Source: G965277745 sp965277745 (GTDB taxonomy: Bacteria > Pseudomonadota > Gammaproteobacteria > Cardiobacteriales > Cardiobacteriaceae). From it: a stretch of DNA of 64,000 nt. The DNA is taken from contig OZ255837.1 in the NCBI GenBank assembly GCA_965277745.1, forward strand, positions 310,001 to 374,000, given 5' to 3'. A program made the translations under genes and the position numbers. Below, one piece after another: positions 7,855-18,039 of the stretch (position 1 is its first letter; each line of letters starts with the position of its first letter). Under the pieces are notes generated by a model. The model was not told the origin of the DNA, ran no database searches, and saw only the letters and a program-made list of their open reading frames with translations.

Positions 7855-10800
7855 ATGAAGCAATCCTCCGCATTTCAACATCTCGCCTACCAACTCGCGC
7901 ATTACCTGTCCGGCGAGTGCGTTTCCCTCGTCGTTGCTCCCGAGCCGCTCTGGGCGCAGTACGTGTACGAATGCCTGACTTTCTGGACGGGCGGTAACGA
8001 GGGAATCTATTGGTTTTCCGACTGGGAAACTCTGCCCTACGATCAATATCTACCGCACCCGGGATTGATTTCCGAACGCCTGCGCGTCCTTGCCGAACTG
8101 CCAAGGAGAAAGCGCGCGATTGTGATTACCAGCGCCAGCGCCATCCGTCAGCGCCTTTGTCCGCAGACCCACATCGACAAATTCGGCATCCATCTCGCCG
8201 TCGGCGATAGACTCGAACAAAAGACGCTGATCGAACGCCTGATCCAGGCCGGCTACGAGCAAAGTCAATTCGTCTCGGAAAAAGGGAAATACGCCACCCG
8301 CGGCAATCTTGTCGATCTCTATCCAATGGGGGCAAAAGACCCGATTCGTCTTGAGTGGTTCGATGACGAAATCGAATCGATACGCACCTTTTCTCTCGAC
8401 AGCCAGCTGACCCTCGTCAAGAAAGACGCGATCAGCATTCTACCGAGCCGTGAACTTGATCTTTCCGACAGTGGCCGGGTGTGTTTCCGGCAATCCTCTC
8501 GTCTTACCCTGGGCACGCATTTCAGCGCCAGCGGTATCTATCGTTCCCTGACGGAAAATCGTACGCCACAGGGACTCGAGTATTATCTCCCGCTTTTTTT
8601 CGATGCGACGGCGACCCTGTTCGACTACCTGCCGGAAAACACGCGCTATGTCGTTACGGAAGATCCGCTGCCGGCGCTCGCGCGCCATCGCGATTATTGC
8701 CGGCGCCGCTATGAACGTCTCACCCCCTTACGTGAGAACACACTGCTCTCACCAGAGAAACTATGGCTCGACCCACAAGAGGTCTTGAAGAAACTTTCCG
8801 CGCTCGCCGCGCAACCGCTCGGACAATGCGTGCAAGCGCTCGATTTTTGCGGCACGACGGCCGAACGTGAAGCGCTTTGGCTCGACCACCTGTGCAAGGC
8901 GGAACACAGCGCTTTACATTTTTCCGGCAACGGCATCCGTGAACACTGGTTCGAACGTCTGCACAAAGCCAATCATTCGGCGTGTCTTGGCGATGCCTGG
9001 CGCAAAGAGAGCGGCAAAAGGACACTCTATCTCTCTCCGTTACAATACAGTTTTATCGCCGACGGCATTGTCCACTTGGCGGAGGCCGATCTACATCAGG
9101 CGCCGTCCCTGGCAAATTTTCGCAAAAACCGTCACAAGGAAGCCGGCGCGGTCATCCAGTCTCTTGGTGATCTCGCGATCGGTGCGGCGGTGGTGCACGT
9201 CGATCACGGTGTCGGACGTTATCGCGGGCTGGAAAAGTTCAGCGAAGACGAGGAAATGCTGGTCATCGAGTATGCGAAGGGCAGCAAGCTGTTCGTCCGT
9301 GTCGACGATCTAGACCTGATCAGCAAATACAGCGGCGCTTCGGCGGACGACGCGCCCCTGCACCAAATCGGCGCCAAGGCCTGGCAAACGATCAAATGCA
9401 AAGCCAAGGCCGCGATCCGCGACATCGCGAGTGAACTGCTCGCCATCTATGCCACGCGAGAAGCCAGCGAAGGGCAATCCCTGCCCTTAGACCGCGAGGC
9501 ACTCGCCTCATTTGCCGCCGCGTTCGCCTATGCGGAAACGCCGGATCAGACAGCGACGATCGATGCCGTACTCGCCGATCTCGAACGTCGCCAAGCGATG
9601 GATCGTGTCGTCTGCGGAGACGTCGGTTTCGGCAAGACAGAAGTGGCCATGCGCGCCGCCTATGCCGCCGTACTCGCCGGCTATCAAGTGGCGATCATCG
9701 CCCCCACCACCCTGCTCACGGAACAACACGAACGAAATTTCAACGATCGCTTCGCCGATTTCGCGGTAGAAGTCGCCGCGATCAGCCGGTTCAAATCCGA
9801 AAAAGAACAAAACTCCCTCCTCGCGCGCCTCCACCAAGGAAAAATCGACATCATCATCGGCACCCATCGTCTTTTGCAGAAAGATGTCGCGTTCAAACAA
9901 CTCGGGCTGGTCATCGTCGATGAGGAACAGCGTTTCGGTGTGCGCCATAAAGAAACGTTGAAAACCCTGCGCGCGGAAGTCAACCTCCTCACCCTTACCG
10001 CGACGCCGATTCCACGCACCCTGAATTTCGCCCTCACCGGCCTGCGCGATCTTTCCATCATCGCCACCCCGCCCGCCGGACGCCAGTCCATCGAGACCAT
10101 CCTCACCAGCTATGATCCGGCAACCATTGAAGAGGCCTGCGAACGCGAACTGCGCCGAGGCGGCCAGGTATATTTCCTGCACAACAACGTCGCCTCGATC
10201 GAGCGCATGGCACGCATCCTCGGCGAGCTACTGCCCGAGGCGAGAATCGCGGTTGCCCACGGCCAGATGCGAGAACGCGAACTGGAAAAAATCATCCAGG
10301 CTTTTTATAACCGCCACTACGATCTCCTTGTCGTCTCGACCATCATCGAGTCCGGTATCGATATCGCCAACGCCAACACCATCCTCATCAACCGCGCCGA
10401 CACCCTCGGCCTCGCACAACTCCATCAACTGCGCGGGAGAGTCGGACGCGGCCATCAGCAGGCCTACGCCTACCTGATCACTCCACCATGGGAACTGCTC
10501 AACAAAGACGCGCAACGCCGACTCGATGCCTTCATCAACCTCGACAGCCTAGGCGCCGGCTTCCTGCTCGCCAGCCAGGATCTGGAAATCCGCGGCGCCG
10601 GCGAACTTCTCGGCAGCGAGCAGTCCGGTCAAATTCAGCAAATCGGCATGAGTTATTATCTCGACCTTCTCGAACGCGCCACCACGGCGATCAAATCCGG
10701 CGAGCGCTTTTCTCTGCAAGAACAGCAGGAAAACCGTCAGCTCATCGAACTCGACGAACCGGCCATTCTACCCGACAGCTATATCTTCGATCCGCAGATC

Positions 10801-11172
10801 CGCCTTGCCCTGTATCAACGCATCGCACGCGCCGAAACCGAGGAAATACTCGACGACATCCGCATCGAACTGCGCGATCGTTTCGGCCCTCTGCCGGAGA
10901 CGGCGAAAACTCTTTTCATCAAAGCGCAACTCAAATTAAGGGCCGCGCAAATCGGCATCGAAAAACTCGCCATCACCACGCAAGCGATCGAAATCGTCTT
11001 CGCCAGCAAGGCAAAAATCGACCCCGATGCATTGTTTCGACATATCCAAGACGATCCGCAGCGCTTCAGGATGCTCCACCCGACCGGCCTACGCATCACG
11101 CGCCGCGATCTCCCCTTGGCGGAGACGATCACAATGGTCACCACGCTTCTTGAGGCGGTGGAAGCGAAATAA
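7855..11172 (+). CDS. mfd: Transcription-repair coupling factor Mfd
   Basis: 1105 residues. In order: the UvrB-like N-terminal module (WFSDWETLPYDQY, TRGNLVDLYP), the RNA-polymerase interacting domain with VVHVDHGVGRYRGLEKF (about residue 446), the helicase motor with Walker A GDVGFGKTEVAMR (about 587) and VDEEQRFGVRHKE (about 687), HQLRGRVGRGHQQAY (about 857), and the TRCF C-terminal domain. Mfd removes stalled RNA polymerase and recruits UvrA. The ATG at 7855 was chosen because the family's N-terminus begins there; the longer upstream frame overlaps the broken cfa. Confidence 0.97.
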   Translation: MKQSSAFQHLAYQLAHYLSGECVSLVVAPEPLWAQYVYECLTFWTGGNEGIYWFSDWETLPYDQYLPHPGLISERLRVLAELPRRKRAIVITSASAIRQRLCPQTHIDKFGIHLAVGDRLEQKTLIERLIQAGYEQSQFVSEKGKYATRGNLVDLYPMGAKDPIRLEWFDDEIESIRTFSLDSQLTLVKKDAISILPSRELDLSDSGRVCFRQSSRLTLGTHFSASGIYRSLTENRTPQGLEYYLPLFFDATATLFDYLPENTRYVVTEDPLPALARHRDYCRRRYERLTPLRENTLLSPEKLWLDPQEVLKKLSALAAQPLGQCVQALDFCGTTAEREALWLDHLCKAEHSALHFSGNGIREHWFERLHKANHSACLGDAWRKESGKRTLYLSPLQYSFIADGIVHLAEADLHQAPSLANFRKNRHKEAGAVIQSLGDLAIGAAVVHVDHGVGRYRGLEKFSEDEEMLVIEYAKGSKLFVRVDDLDLISKYSGASADDAPLHQIGAKAWQTIKCKAKAAIRDIASELLAIYATREASEGQSLPLDREALASFAAAFAYAETPDQTATIDAVLADLERRQAMDRVVCGDVGFGKTEVAMRAAYAAVLAGYQVAIIAPTTLLTEQHERNFNDRFADFAVEVAAISRFKSEKEQNSLLARLHQGKIDIIIGTHRLLQKDVAFKQLGLVIVDEEQRFGVRHKETLKTLRAEVNLLTLTATPIPRTLNFALTGLRDLSIIATPPAGRQSIETILTSYDPATIEEACERELRRGGQVYFLHNNVASIERMARILGELLPEARIAVAHGQMRERELEKIIQAFYNRHYDLLVVSTIIESGIDIANANTILINRADTLGLAQLHQLRGRVGRGHQQAYAYLITPPWELLNKDAQRRLDAFINLDSLGAGFLLASQDLEIRGAGELLGSEQSGQIQQIGMSYYLDLLERATTAIKSGERFSLQEQQENRQLIELDEPAILPDSYIFDPQIRLALYQRIARAETEEILDDIRIELRDRFGPLPETAKTLFIKAQLKLRAAQIGIEKLAITTQAIEIVFASKAKIDPDALFRHIQDDPQRFRMLHPTGLRITRRDLPLAETITMVTTLLEAVEAK

Positions 11173-11406
11173 CGCCCTCCCGATTGCGAGAAAAGCGAGT
11201 CTTTGCGCTCAGAGGCGCGGATCTCTGTTGCCCATCTTTATGCCGCTACCGTCTTTATTCGGCGCCGATAGATAAACCGTCCGCCAAATAAGCTGTCGGC
11301 CATCTTGCTCGGTTCGTGTCGGAAACGCTTTGTTGCCGTTCGCCGATCGTTTCCTCGCCCGTCACTATTTCCGCACAAGGGGCGCGACACCGGCCCGAAA
11401 AGAGAG

Positions 11407-12711
11407 TCAAACAGGTTTGCCGCGACGTTTGAACGCCATCCCCGGTGTTTGTCCCTCGAACGCCCAAACCCGATCCGTCAGCATGCGGGCGACGGCAAGC
11501 CCGATGGTGATACCCACGACAATAAACGCTGCCTGGCTGGCATTGCTGAAAGAGTCGAGAGGCAGCCCTTCGTTGCCATAAACCAGCGCACGATAGGCGG
11601 TTGTTCCGGGAATCATCAGGAGCACCGCCGGCACGGAAAGGGTAATCCGTGGACAGCACAGACGCGGCGATAATACCGACGCCATCAGTCCGACAAGCAG
11701 TGTCGCGCAGGGGGCTGCCGCCTGTAGTGGCATTTCCATATCGACCAAGTACAGACGCAGGGTGTTGGCCAGCATGCCGATCACCGCCGCCCCTGCAGCG
11801 ACCCGTGCGCTGGTGTTGAACATCGAGGCGAAGCCGAACACGCCGATGAAACTCGCCAGCAAACGCAGCGACAAACGCAGGGAATCCGATAACGGTAGCG
11901 GCGGCGCGACTTCCAAGGTAAAGTGGGCAAAATCGGCGACGATCCAGGCACCGGTGGCGGTGACCGCGATCATCAGCACGGCGTAGGTAAGGCGTGAGTT
12001 GCCGGCGGTGAAATCAAGCCGCGCGAGATCGAGCGCGGCGGTGATCAGGGGAAATCCAGGAAATAAAAACAAAACGGCCGAAGCATAACCGGCATCGTGG
12101 CGTGAATCATGACCGAACGGCATCATCATAGCGCTGATCGTCAGATAGACAAGGCAGGCAAGGAGCGCGGAAAGCAGCGCCACACCGAGCTGATTGAGGC
12201 GACGCTGCGCCAGCGTGGCACGCAGGAATTGTCCAGCACTGGCCCCGCCCGCGGCACTGAGGCAATCCGCCCAGCTGCCGTTATTGAGAAAACAAAACGC
12301 CGCACAGGCGACCATTGCGGCAAGAGTCGTCGTCCATCGATTATAACGTGGCGGCGTGCTTTCGATCGCGTCGAGCCGTGCTTCGATGGTGGCACTGTCC
12401 ATGCCCGGACGGGAAGACAAAGACAAGGTCTCCATCGCGCTGATCCGCCCCGCATTTACATTGACTGCCGGGACACTGCCGACCAGCGTTTTCATCTGCC
12501 CGTGACGATGGCAGGTCGCGACGACGGAATTGAGGGTGACTTCCGCATCGACACAATCGAAACCAAGGGCGACACCGATGCGATTCATCACTTCGCGAAC
12601 CCGGTAAGCGCCGGTTCCCGCGGAGGTCATCAGGGTACCGACACGCACCACCGTATGACAGCCGCTCAGCATGTCCGCCCGCTCCGCTTCTGTGGGGGCC
12701 GGTATCGTCAT
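11407..12711 (-). CDS. ThrE-type threonine/serine exporter (fused YjjP/YjjB domains)
   Basis: 434 residues. The N-terminal half has the conserved VRVGTLMTSAGTGAYRVREVMNRI block, with VNVNAGRIS further on, and then about ten hydrophobic segments in two groups. This is the single-chain layout of the ThrE family, in which the soluble-plus-membrane part (YjjP) and the small membrane part (YjjB) are joined. The family exports threonine and serine, or small dicarboxylates in some members; the substrate here is not known. The start taken is the ATG at 12711. It follows fba by 12 bases on the same strand, probably as one transcript. Confidence 0.85.
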   Translation of the reverse strand: MTIPAPTEAERADMLSGCHTVVRVGTLMTSAGTGAYRVREVMNRIGVALGFDCVDAEVTLNSVVATCHRHGQMKTLVGSVPAVNVNAGRISAMETLSLSSRPGMDSATIEARLDAIESTPPRYNRWTTTLAAMVACAAFCFLNNGSWADCLSAAGGASAGQFLRATLAQRRLNQLGVALLSALLACLVYLTISAMMMPFGHDSRHDAGYASAVLFLFPGFPLITAALDLARLDFTAGNSRLTYAVLMIAVTATGAWIVADFAHFTLEVAPPLPLSDSLRLSLRLLASFIGVFGFASMFNTSARVAAGAAVIGMLANTLRLYLVDMEMPLQAAAPCATLLVGLMASVLSPRLCCPRITLSVPAVLLMIPGTTAYRALVYGNEGLPLDSFSNASQAAFIVVGITIGLAVARMLTDRVWAFEGQTPGMAFKRRGKPV

Positions 12712-12723
12712 GACGGGCAAAAT

Positions 12724-13803
12724 TCAGAGAACGTTACGGCAATTCAAGTCGTCGAAGGCCGCTTCCAAACGCGCTGACATCGATTCTTCCATCTTACGCA
12801 ACCAAACGCGCGGATCGTAGTATTTCTTGTTCGGCTTGTCGGCGCCTTCGGGATTGCCGAGCTGGCTCTGCAAATACGCCTCGTTCGCCTTGTAAAATGC
12901 CAGCACCCCTGTCCAAGCCGCCCACTGCGTATCGGTATCTATATTCATTTTGACCACCCCGTAACCGATCGCTTCGTGGATTTCCGCATGACTGGACCCC
13001 GACCCGCCGTGAAAGACAAAATTCAACGATTGCGCCGGTAAAGCGAATTTTTCGCAGACATATTTTTGCGAATTATCGAGAATTTTCGGGGTCAGTTTGA
13101 CGTTACCCGGTCGGTACACCCCGTGCACATTGCCGAAAGCAGCGGCGATCGTGAAGCGTGGGCTGACCTTGCTCAGCTCTTCGTACGCATAGGCGACATC
13201 TTGCGGCTGGGTGTAGAGCATGGCGTTGTCCATGCCGCTGTTATCGACGCCGTCTTCCTCGCCGCCGGTGCAGCCAAGCTCGATTTCCAGAGTCATCCCC
13301 ATCTTCGCCATGCGCGCCAGATAACGCTTGCTGATGGCGATATTTTCCGCGAGCGGCTCTTCGGAAAGATCAATCATATGCGAGGAGTAAAGCGGCTTGC
13401 CGGTCGCGGCGAAATGTTTCTCGCCGGCATCGAGGAGGCCGTCGATCCAGGGCAGCAGTTTTTTTGCGCAGTGGTCGGTATGCAAAATCACCGGTACCCC
13501 GTATTCCTCGGCAAGCGTATGTACCTGTCTCGCGCCGGCGATGCCGCCCAATACATCCGGGCGCTGCCCGCTCGTCGGCTGGATCCCCTTGCCCGCATAG
13601 AACGACGAACCGCCGTTGGAGAACTGGATGATGACCGGCGCTCTGACCCTGGCGGCGGTTTCCAGCGCCACATTGACGGAATCCGAGCCGATGCAGTTCA
13701 TTGCCGGCAGCGCGAAGCGGTTTTCCTTGGCCACCGCGAAGATTTTCTGTACCCCGTCGCCGGTGACGACCCCGGGGTTGACCACATCAAAAACTTTGGA
13801 CAT
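12724..13803 (-). CDS. fba: Class II fructose-bisphosphate aldolase
   Basis: 359 residues, the same length as E. coli FbaA. Zinc and substrate motifs are present: VILHTDHCAKKLLPWID (two metal/catalytic residues), ELGCTGGEEDGVDNS, FGNVHGVYRPGNVKL, and FVFHGGSGS for phosphate binding. It interconverts fructose 1,6-bisphosphate with dihydroxyacetone phosphate and glyceraldehyde 3-phosphate. The ATG at 13803 follows AAGGAG at good spacing. In many bacteria it sits with gapA and pgk; here it is alone with a transporter gene. Confidence 0.97.
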   Translation of the reverse strand: MSKVFDVVNPGVVTGDGVQKIFAVAKENRFALPAMNCIGSDSVNVALETAARVRAPVIIQFSNGGSSFYAGKGIQPTSGQRPDVLGGIAGARQVHTLAEEYGVPVILHTDHCAKKLLPWIDGLLDAGEKHFAATGKPLYSSHMIDLSEEPLAENIAISKRYLARMAKMGMTLEIELGCTGGEEDGVDNSGMDNAMLYTQPQDVAYAYEELSKVSPRFTIAAAFGNVHGVYRPGNVKLTPKILDNSQKYVCEKFALPAQSLNFVFHGGSGSSHAEIHEAIGYGVVKMNIDTDTQWAAWTGVLAFYKANEAYLQSQLGNPEGADKPNKKYYDPRVWLRKMEESMSARLEAAFDDLNCRNVL

Positions 13804-13853
13804 AACGATTCTCCTTGCCTGAATTAAGAGTCGAGCGGTGCCCGATGCGGTCA

Positions 13854-13859
13854 TTATAA
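13854..13859 (-). promoter_or_regulatory. Candidate -10 element of fba
   Basis: TATAAT on the minus strand, about 50 bases upstream of the fba start codon, within the palindrome CATTATAATG. No good -35 box is seen at 16-18 bases, so this is a partial match only. Confidence 0.45.
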
Positions 13860-13982
13860 TGGCTCGTTCAGCGAGGCGCACGCCTTCCGCCGTAGCGACC
13901 AAACGCTCGATGCCCGGCGTGGCGGCGGACTTTTCCCTTGATCAGGGTGTTGGCAGCGATCGTCGCACAAAGGGTTGTCGTA

Positions 13983-14020
13983 TGACCTGCCAACGTATAA
14001 GTGACCTGCCAACGTATAAG
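13983..14020. repeat. Perfect 19-base tandem repeat, two copies
   Basis: TGACCTGCCAACGTATAAG occurs at 13983-14001 and again directly at 14002-14020. It lies about 180 bases upstream of the fba start and 415 bases before azlC, at the edge where the sequence turns AT-rich. Its role is unknown; a double binding site or a simple duplication are both possible. Confidence 0.95.
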
Positions 14021-14435
14021 CGCCCATCCTGAAAGACACCTTCACCGAACAGCAATGTACTTCGCTGTTTTCGCGAAAAAGCGTTTCACTTTCTCCTCGC
14101 ACACTCGTCCCGAAGAAGAGAGACGGAAGATGAAGGCGCGCCGATATGGCGATTTTCCCGACAAAGCGCCGTCGAGGGTGTAGTAAAAAAACACAGCAAG
14201 ATTATTCGATTTTTCCGGCAATTTTTCAATATTTTTTTTCTCATATTTCTAAAATTGGGAATCCTCGGTAACGAAAAAATAAATTGACCAGTACAACGGT
14301 TATTTTTCAATCAGGAAAATGCAATAGCCATAGGTAATTTTTATTGAAAATTTAAGATAGTTTACACAAAAATAAGAAACGATATATTGTCATTGAGAAA
14401 ATGGAGAATCATACCAATTAATTGAGATAGTTTTC
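14021..14435. other. AT-rich intergenic stretch
   Basis: From about 14165 on the base composition becomes clearly AT-rich compared with the neighbouring genes, and it stays so through the azl/araC locus. No gene, RNA or clear promoter is recognised. It should contain the promoter region of azlC. Confidence 0.5.
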
Positions 14436-15131
14436 ATGAATATCAAAAGCGTGTACTACCTATTCAAATTGACTCTTCCTGTTGCAACCGCTTATATTCC
14501 ACTGGGACTTGCCTTGGAGGTGTTCATGGTCTCAAGTGAAATCCGTTGGTTTTTTGCGCCTTTCTGCGCATTGATTATTTTTGCGGGATCGATAGAATTT
14601 TTGCTGGTCATATTTGTTCTTTTTAAATTACCTATTACAAACGTTTCCTGGATGAAATTGACCGTCAACTTTCGTCATATTTTTATGGGCTTTATTTTTC
14701 GCTTAAGGCACTGAAAAACCCTGTAAAAAAGTGCTACGGTTTTTTCGCATTGACAGATGAAACCTAGGGCATTTTCTATGCTGGAAATAAAAGGGAATTT
14801 GACGGAACAGACATTACTCTCGTCCAGCTTGTCAGCCATTCATGGTGGGTTGTCTCTACCATCGCAGGATCGGGATTGGGAACGCTTCTTCCGCCTGAAA
14901 TAAGCGGATTCGAATTTTCCCTGACCGCTATGTTTCTTACATTGGCTATCGATGCTCTGCGCCATAGCAAGGAAAATAGACCGATACTATATGCGGTCGT
15001 TTCAAGTGTTTTGGGACTTATCATGGAGCACTATGTAATCGATTCTTCCTTTCTCATGACAGGCTTGCTCTGTTATCTGGCATTGATCAGCAAAGACTAC
15101 TATTTTCCGCCCCAAAAGAGTTTCATCATGA
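14436..15131 (+). pseudogene. azlC: AzlC-family branched-chain amino acid exporter, large subunit, broken
   Basis: The N-terminal part (FKLTLPVATAYIPLGLALEV, then VNFRHIFMGFIFRL) matches AzlC but runs into stops after 14714. In another frame the sequence continues as LKNPVKKCYGFFALTDET, then a TAG at 14765-14767, then GIFYAGNKREFDGTDITL and the remaining membrane segments. Loss of one A near 14706 explains the shift. A further shift near the end is likely, because the second frame now runs without a stop into azlD; another frame would end in an ATGA overlap at 15128. AzlC works with AzlD in amino acid export at the inner membrane. Confidence 0.85.
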
Positions 15132-15454
15132 AGCCTGATAGCGATATTTTCTGGATTGTTCTTACCGTTTCGGCGGTGACCGTTGGATTGCGCGCCGCTC
15201 CTTTTATCCTGATGGCGTATGTATCCGATAACCGCTATCTCAAGTATATCGGCGAAAAAATGCCTGTGGGTGTGATGACCCTTCTTGTTGTCTACACTTT
15301 TATACACGTCGATTTCACGGTAAAACCATATGGCCTTCTCCAGGCTGTTTCCGCGCTTCTTGTCTCACTACTCTACGGCCATGGAAAGAATGCATTGCTT
15401 TCCATCGGTATTGGCCTTGGCGTTCATCTGCTTTTGTTAAATTGGATTTTTTAA
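15128..15454 (+). CDS. azlD: AzlD-family branched-chain amino acid transport protein, small subunit
   Basis: 108 residues with four hydrophobic segments and the AzlD pattern: VTVGLRAAPFILMA near the start, IGEKMPVGVMTLLVVYTF in the middle, and a LLYGHGKNALLSIGIGLGVHLL end. The ATG at 15128 is the natural start, although the frame is open upstream through the tail of azlC. Without a working AzlC it is probably no longer functional. Base composition is AT-rich like the rest of this locus. Confidence 0.8.
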   Translation: MKPDSDIFWIVLTVSAVTVGLRAAPFILMAYVSDNRYLKYIGEKMPVGVMTLLVVYTFIHVDFTVKPYGLLQAVSALLVSLLYGHGKNALLSIGIGLGVHLLLLNWIF

Positions 15455-15496
15455 GGCGAAAGCGATAGGGACAATGAATCCTATATGACTCCTTAC

Positions 15497-16314
15497 TCAT
15501 TTTCCGATGGATTGGATTGTAAACAGTGTATAGCCGTAATTTTTCTTTATCGAACGATGCAAATGCGCCTGATCGCAGTATCCATATTGAACGGCGACAT
15601 TGGCCAATTTTCTTCCCGCGATCAGGGCGGTGAACGCTTTTTCCAGTTTCATTTTCATAAAATATCTGTAAGGTGTCAGTCCAAAGTTTTTTCTGAATTT
15701 TCTGATAAAGTGATATTCGGATAAATGAACGGACTTGGCGATTTGCGAAACTTTTATTTTTGCATAGAAAAGCTTATCCATCATTTCGATGCTCTTGTAC
15801 AACTCTTTCTTTTCATCCAGGTTTTTTTCTTCTACATTGATAGGTAATTCCGCCAAAGCATTGAAAAAATGCCATCCTGTCGCAAAAATTTCTTGCCAAG
15901 TAGCGCTATTTTTCTTGATAGATCGAAATAGTTCTCGAACAATTTGATAATCCCCGGTTCGAATATTGGCTGTTGCAGAAAAAGAACGGGAAAGAGGAAA
16001 TCAGGATGACTGGCCTTGAAAAGCGTATCGATAAAATTCTAGCTTATCCTTATGTTTTTAGTGGCAAGAGCGTGTTTGCCAATTCCCCCGCCGCAATGAA
16101 CATAACCCGGATTTACGATACTGATTTGACCACTTTTAAAGAACAGCGGTTTCTCTGCGATCCTCAATTCCAGTACGCCCGAAGTGATCAAGGTGAAATC
16201 ATAAGCGAGATGAATATGGGGAGAACAAGGTTGCAATATGTTCCGCCCTTGGCAAGTCATCACTTGTGGAAAGACAGGATTTATTCTGAAATCGGCGTAT
16301 TTCAGGGTGCTCAT
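15497..16314 (-). pseudogene. AraC-family regulator, broken
   Basis: The N-terminal arm (from about ATG 16314: SPHIHLAYDFTLITSGVLEL, SIVNPGYVHCGG) stops at a TAG (16041-16039) but reads on in the same frame as NFIDTLFKASHPDF. It then shifts frame at the G run near 15951-15957. The last part has the two helix-turn-helix motifs of AraC proteins (VSQIAKSVHLSEYHFIRKFRK and a second ending in YCDQAHLHRSIKK). AraC-type genes often stand divergent to azlCD and control them, so the regulator and its target seem to have decayed together. Confidence 0.85.
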
Positions 16315-16792
16315 TTCTTGAAGATGTGTTTCATCTGCATCGATGATTGTTTTATTTTCACGGCAATAACGCCTCTTGCATCCTTTCCATCTTAATGACG
16401 GGCAAAACCATACGCGCTCGCCACGTCCGTCGCGAGAGTTGCCTTGCGCGCGCAAGCCAAGTGCAAAATCACCGCTTGCTATCGCCATGATAATCACTTG
16501 TCCTGCCGCGCACAAATAGGATCGCAAGGGCAACGGAAATGTCCCGATCCCGTAAGCAGACAAGCTGGAAACATTTGCCGGAGTCGTCACGAAATGGCGC
16601 CTGAAAAGTGGGCGTAACGGTAAAACAATGGCTTTGCGTGGCGAGAAATCATCACTAGCTTGTCCTCGATTCTGCTATCATTGGGCGATGAGGAATCCGT
16701 CCGGACGGGCAACAGGGCGTTTGTAGACCCCCACCGTTTCAAGATTTCGCGATTTTTTCCCATTCCATGTATGCACTCGAAAGGAGTAACCG
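16315..16792. other. Intergenic region before gapA
   Basis: About 480 bases. The araC frame stays open upstream to about 16590 but shows no family similarity there. Composition returns to GC-rich near 16380. The gapA ribosome site (AAAGGAG, 7 bases before the ATG) lies at its end. No clear promoter match was found. Confidence 0.5.
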
Positions 16793-17803
16793 ATGAGCAT
16801 CAAAGTAGCAATCAATGGTTTCGGTCGCATCGGCCGCTTGGCCTTACGGCAGATCGTCAAAAGCGACGGGATCGAAGTGGTTGCCGTAAATGACCTCACC
16901 CCCGCTGCCACACTGAAGCACCTGTTCAAATACGACACCACCCAGGGCCGTTTCGATGGCAGCGTCGCATTGCAAGGAGAAGACACGCTGCTCGTCAACG
17001 GCCGGAACATCGAAGTCCTGTCCAACCCGAATCCGGAGGAACTTCCGTGGCGGGAAATGGGTATCGACGTCGTATTGGAGTGCACCGGTTTTTTCACTTC
17101 CAGGGAAAAAGCGGGAAAACACATCACCGCCGGCGCCAAGAAAGTCGTTATCTCCGCCCCGGGTGGCAATGACGTGAAAACCATCGTGTACAACGTCAAC
17201 CATGACACTCTGGATGGCTCGGAAACCGTTATCTCGGGCGCTTCCTGCACCACCAACTGTCTCGCCCCGATGGCATTCGTGCTGAACCGGACATTCGGTA
17301 TCGTCGAGGGCTTGATGACCACCATTCACGCCTATACCGGCGACCAAATGACCCTTGACGCTCCCCATCGCAAAGGCGATCTGCGCCGCGCCCGTGCCGC
17401 CGCCGAAAACATCGTCCCGAACAGCACCGGCGCCGCCAAAGCGATCGGACTGGTGATCCCAGAACTGAACGGCAAACTCGACGGCGCCGCCCAACGCGTG
17501 CCGGTCGCGACCGGATCGCTTACCGAACTCGTCACCGTGCTCGAAAAAACGGTGACGGTGGAAGAAATAAACGAAACGATGAAAAACGCGAGCAACGAAT
17601 CCCTCGGCTACACCGAGGAACCGATCGTCTCTTCAGACGTCATCGGCATCGAGGAAGGCTCCCTGTTCGATGCCACCCAGACGCGGGTGATGAGCGTCGC
17701 CGACAAGCAGCTAGTCAAAACCGTCGCCTGGTATGACAATGAAATGTCCTATACCAATCAACTGATCCGCACGCTGAAGTATTTTGCCAAACTGATTGCA
17801 TAG
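16793..17803 (+). CDS. gapA: Glyceraldehyde-3-phosphate dehydrogenase, type I
   Basis: 336 residues. The NAD-binding start INGFGRIGRLALR, the active-site GASCTTNCLAP (catalytic cysteine about residue 154), and the C-terminal SVADKQLVKTVAWYDNEMSY are all intact. It oxidises glyceraldehyde 3-phosphate to 1,3-bisphosphoglycerate in glycolysis. The gene is single, preceded by a strong AAAGGAG. The next genes (suf operon) converge on it with about 235 bases between. Confidence 0.97.
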   Translation: MSIKVAINGFGRIGRLALRQIVKSDGIEVVAVNDLTPAATLKHLFKYDTTQGRFDGSVALQGEDTLLVNGRNIEVLSNPNPEELPWREMGIDVVLECTGFFTSREKAGKHITAGAKKVVISAPGGNDVKTIVYNVNHDTLDGSETVISGASCTTNCLAPMAFVLNRTFGIVEGLMTTIHAYTGDQMTLDAPHRKGDLRRARAAAENIVPNSTGAAKAIGLVIPELNGKLDGAAQRVPVATGSLTELVTVLEKTVTVEEINETMKNASNESLGYTEEPIVSSDVIGIEEGSLFDATQTRVMSVADKQLVKTVAWYDNEMSYTNQLIRTLKYFAKLIA

Positions 17804-18039
17804 ATTCGCAAAACTGTCCTGAAAGCGTTTTCGATGGGAATCACCCACCTTCTTCTGGGGGATGCGCCGCCGTATGCACAGATGGTGATCGGCTCTAGAG
17901 AAACGGTATTTTGCGCCAGGCTTTCTCAGCGCGTACCAGGGCTGTTAAAGCAAAGATGAATCTGGGCTGGCGATGCCTGCGCCACAAACCCTTGACTTAC
18001 AGGCAAGGCCTGGCGGTCTTCTCCTCGTGCAAGAGCTGT

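Noticed and set aside
13983..14020. Two direct repeats as a possible CRISPR remnant
   Set aside because: The copies are adjacent without spacers and there are only two; no cas gene is nearby.
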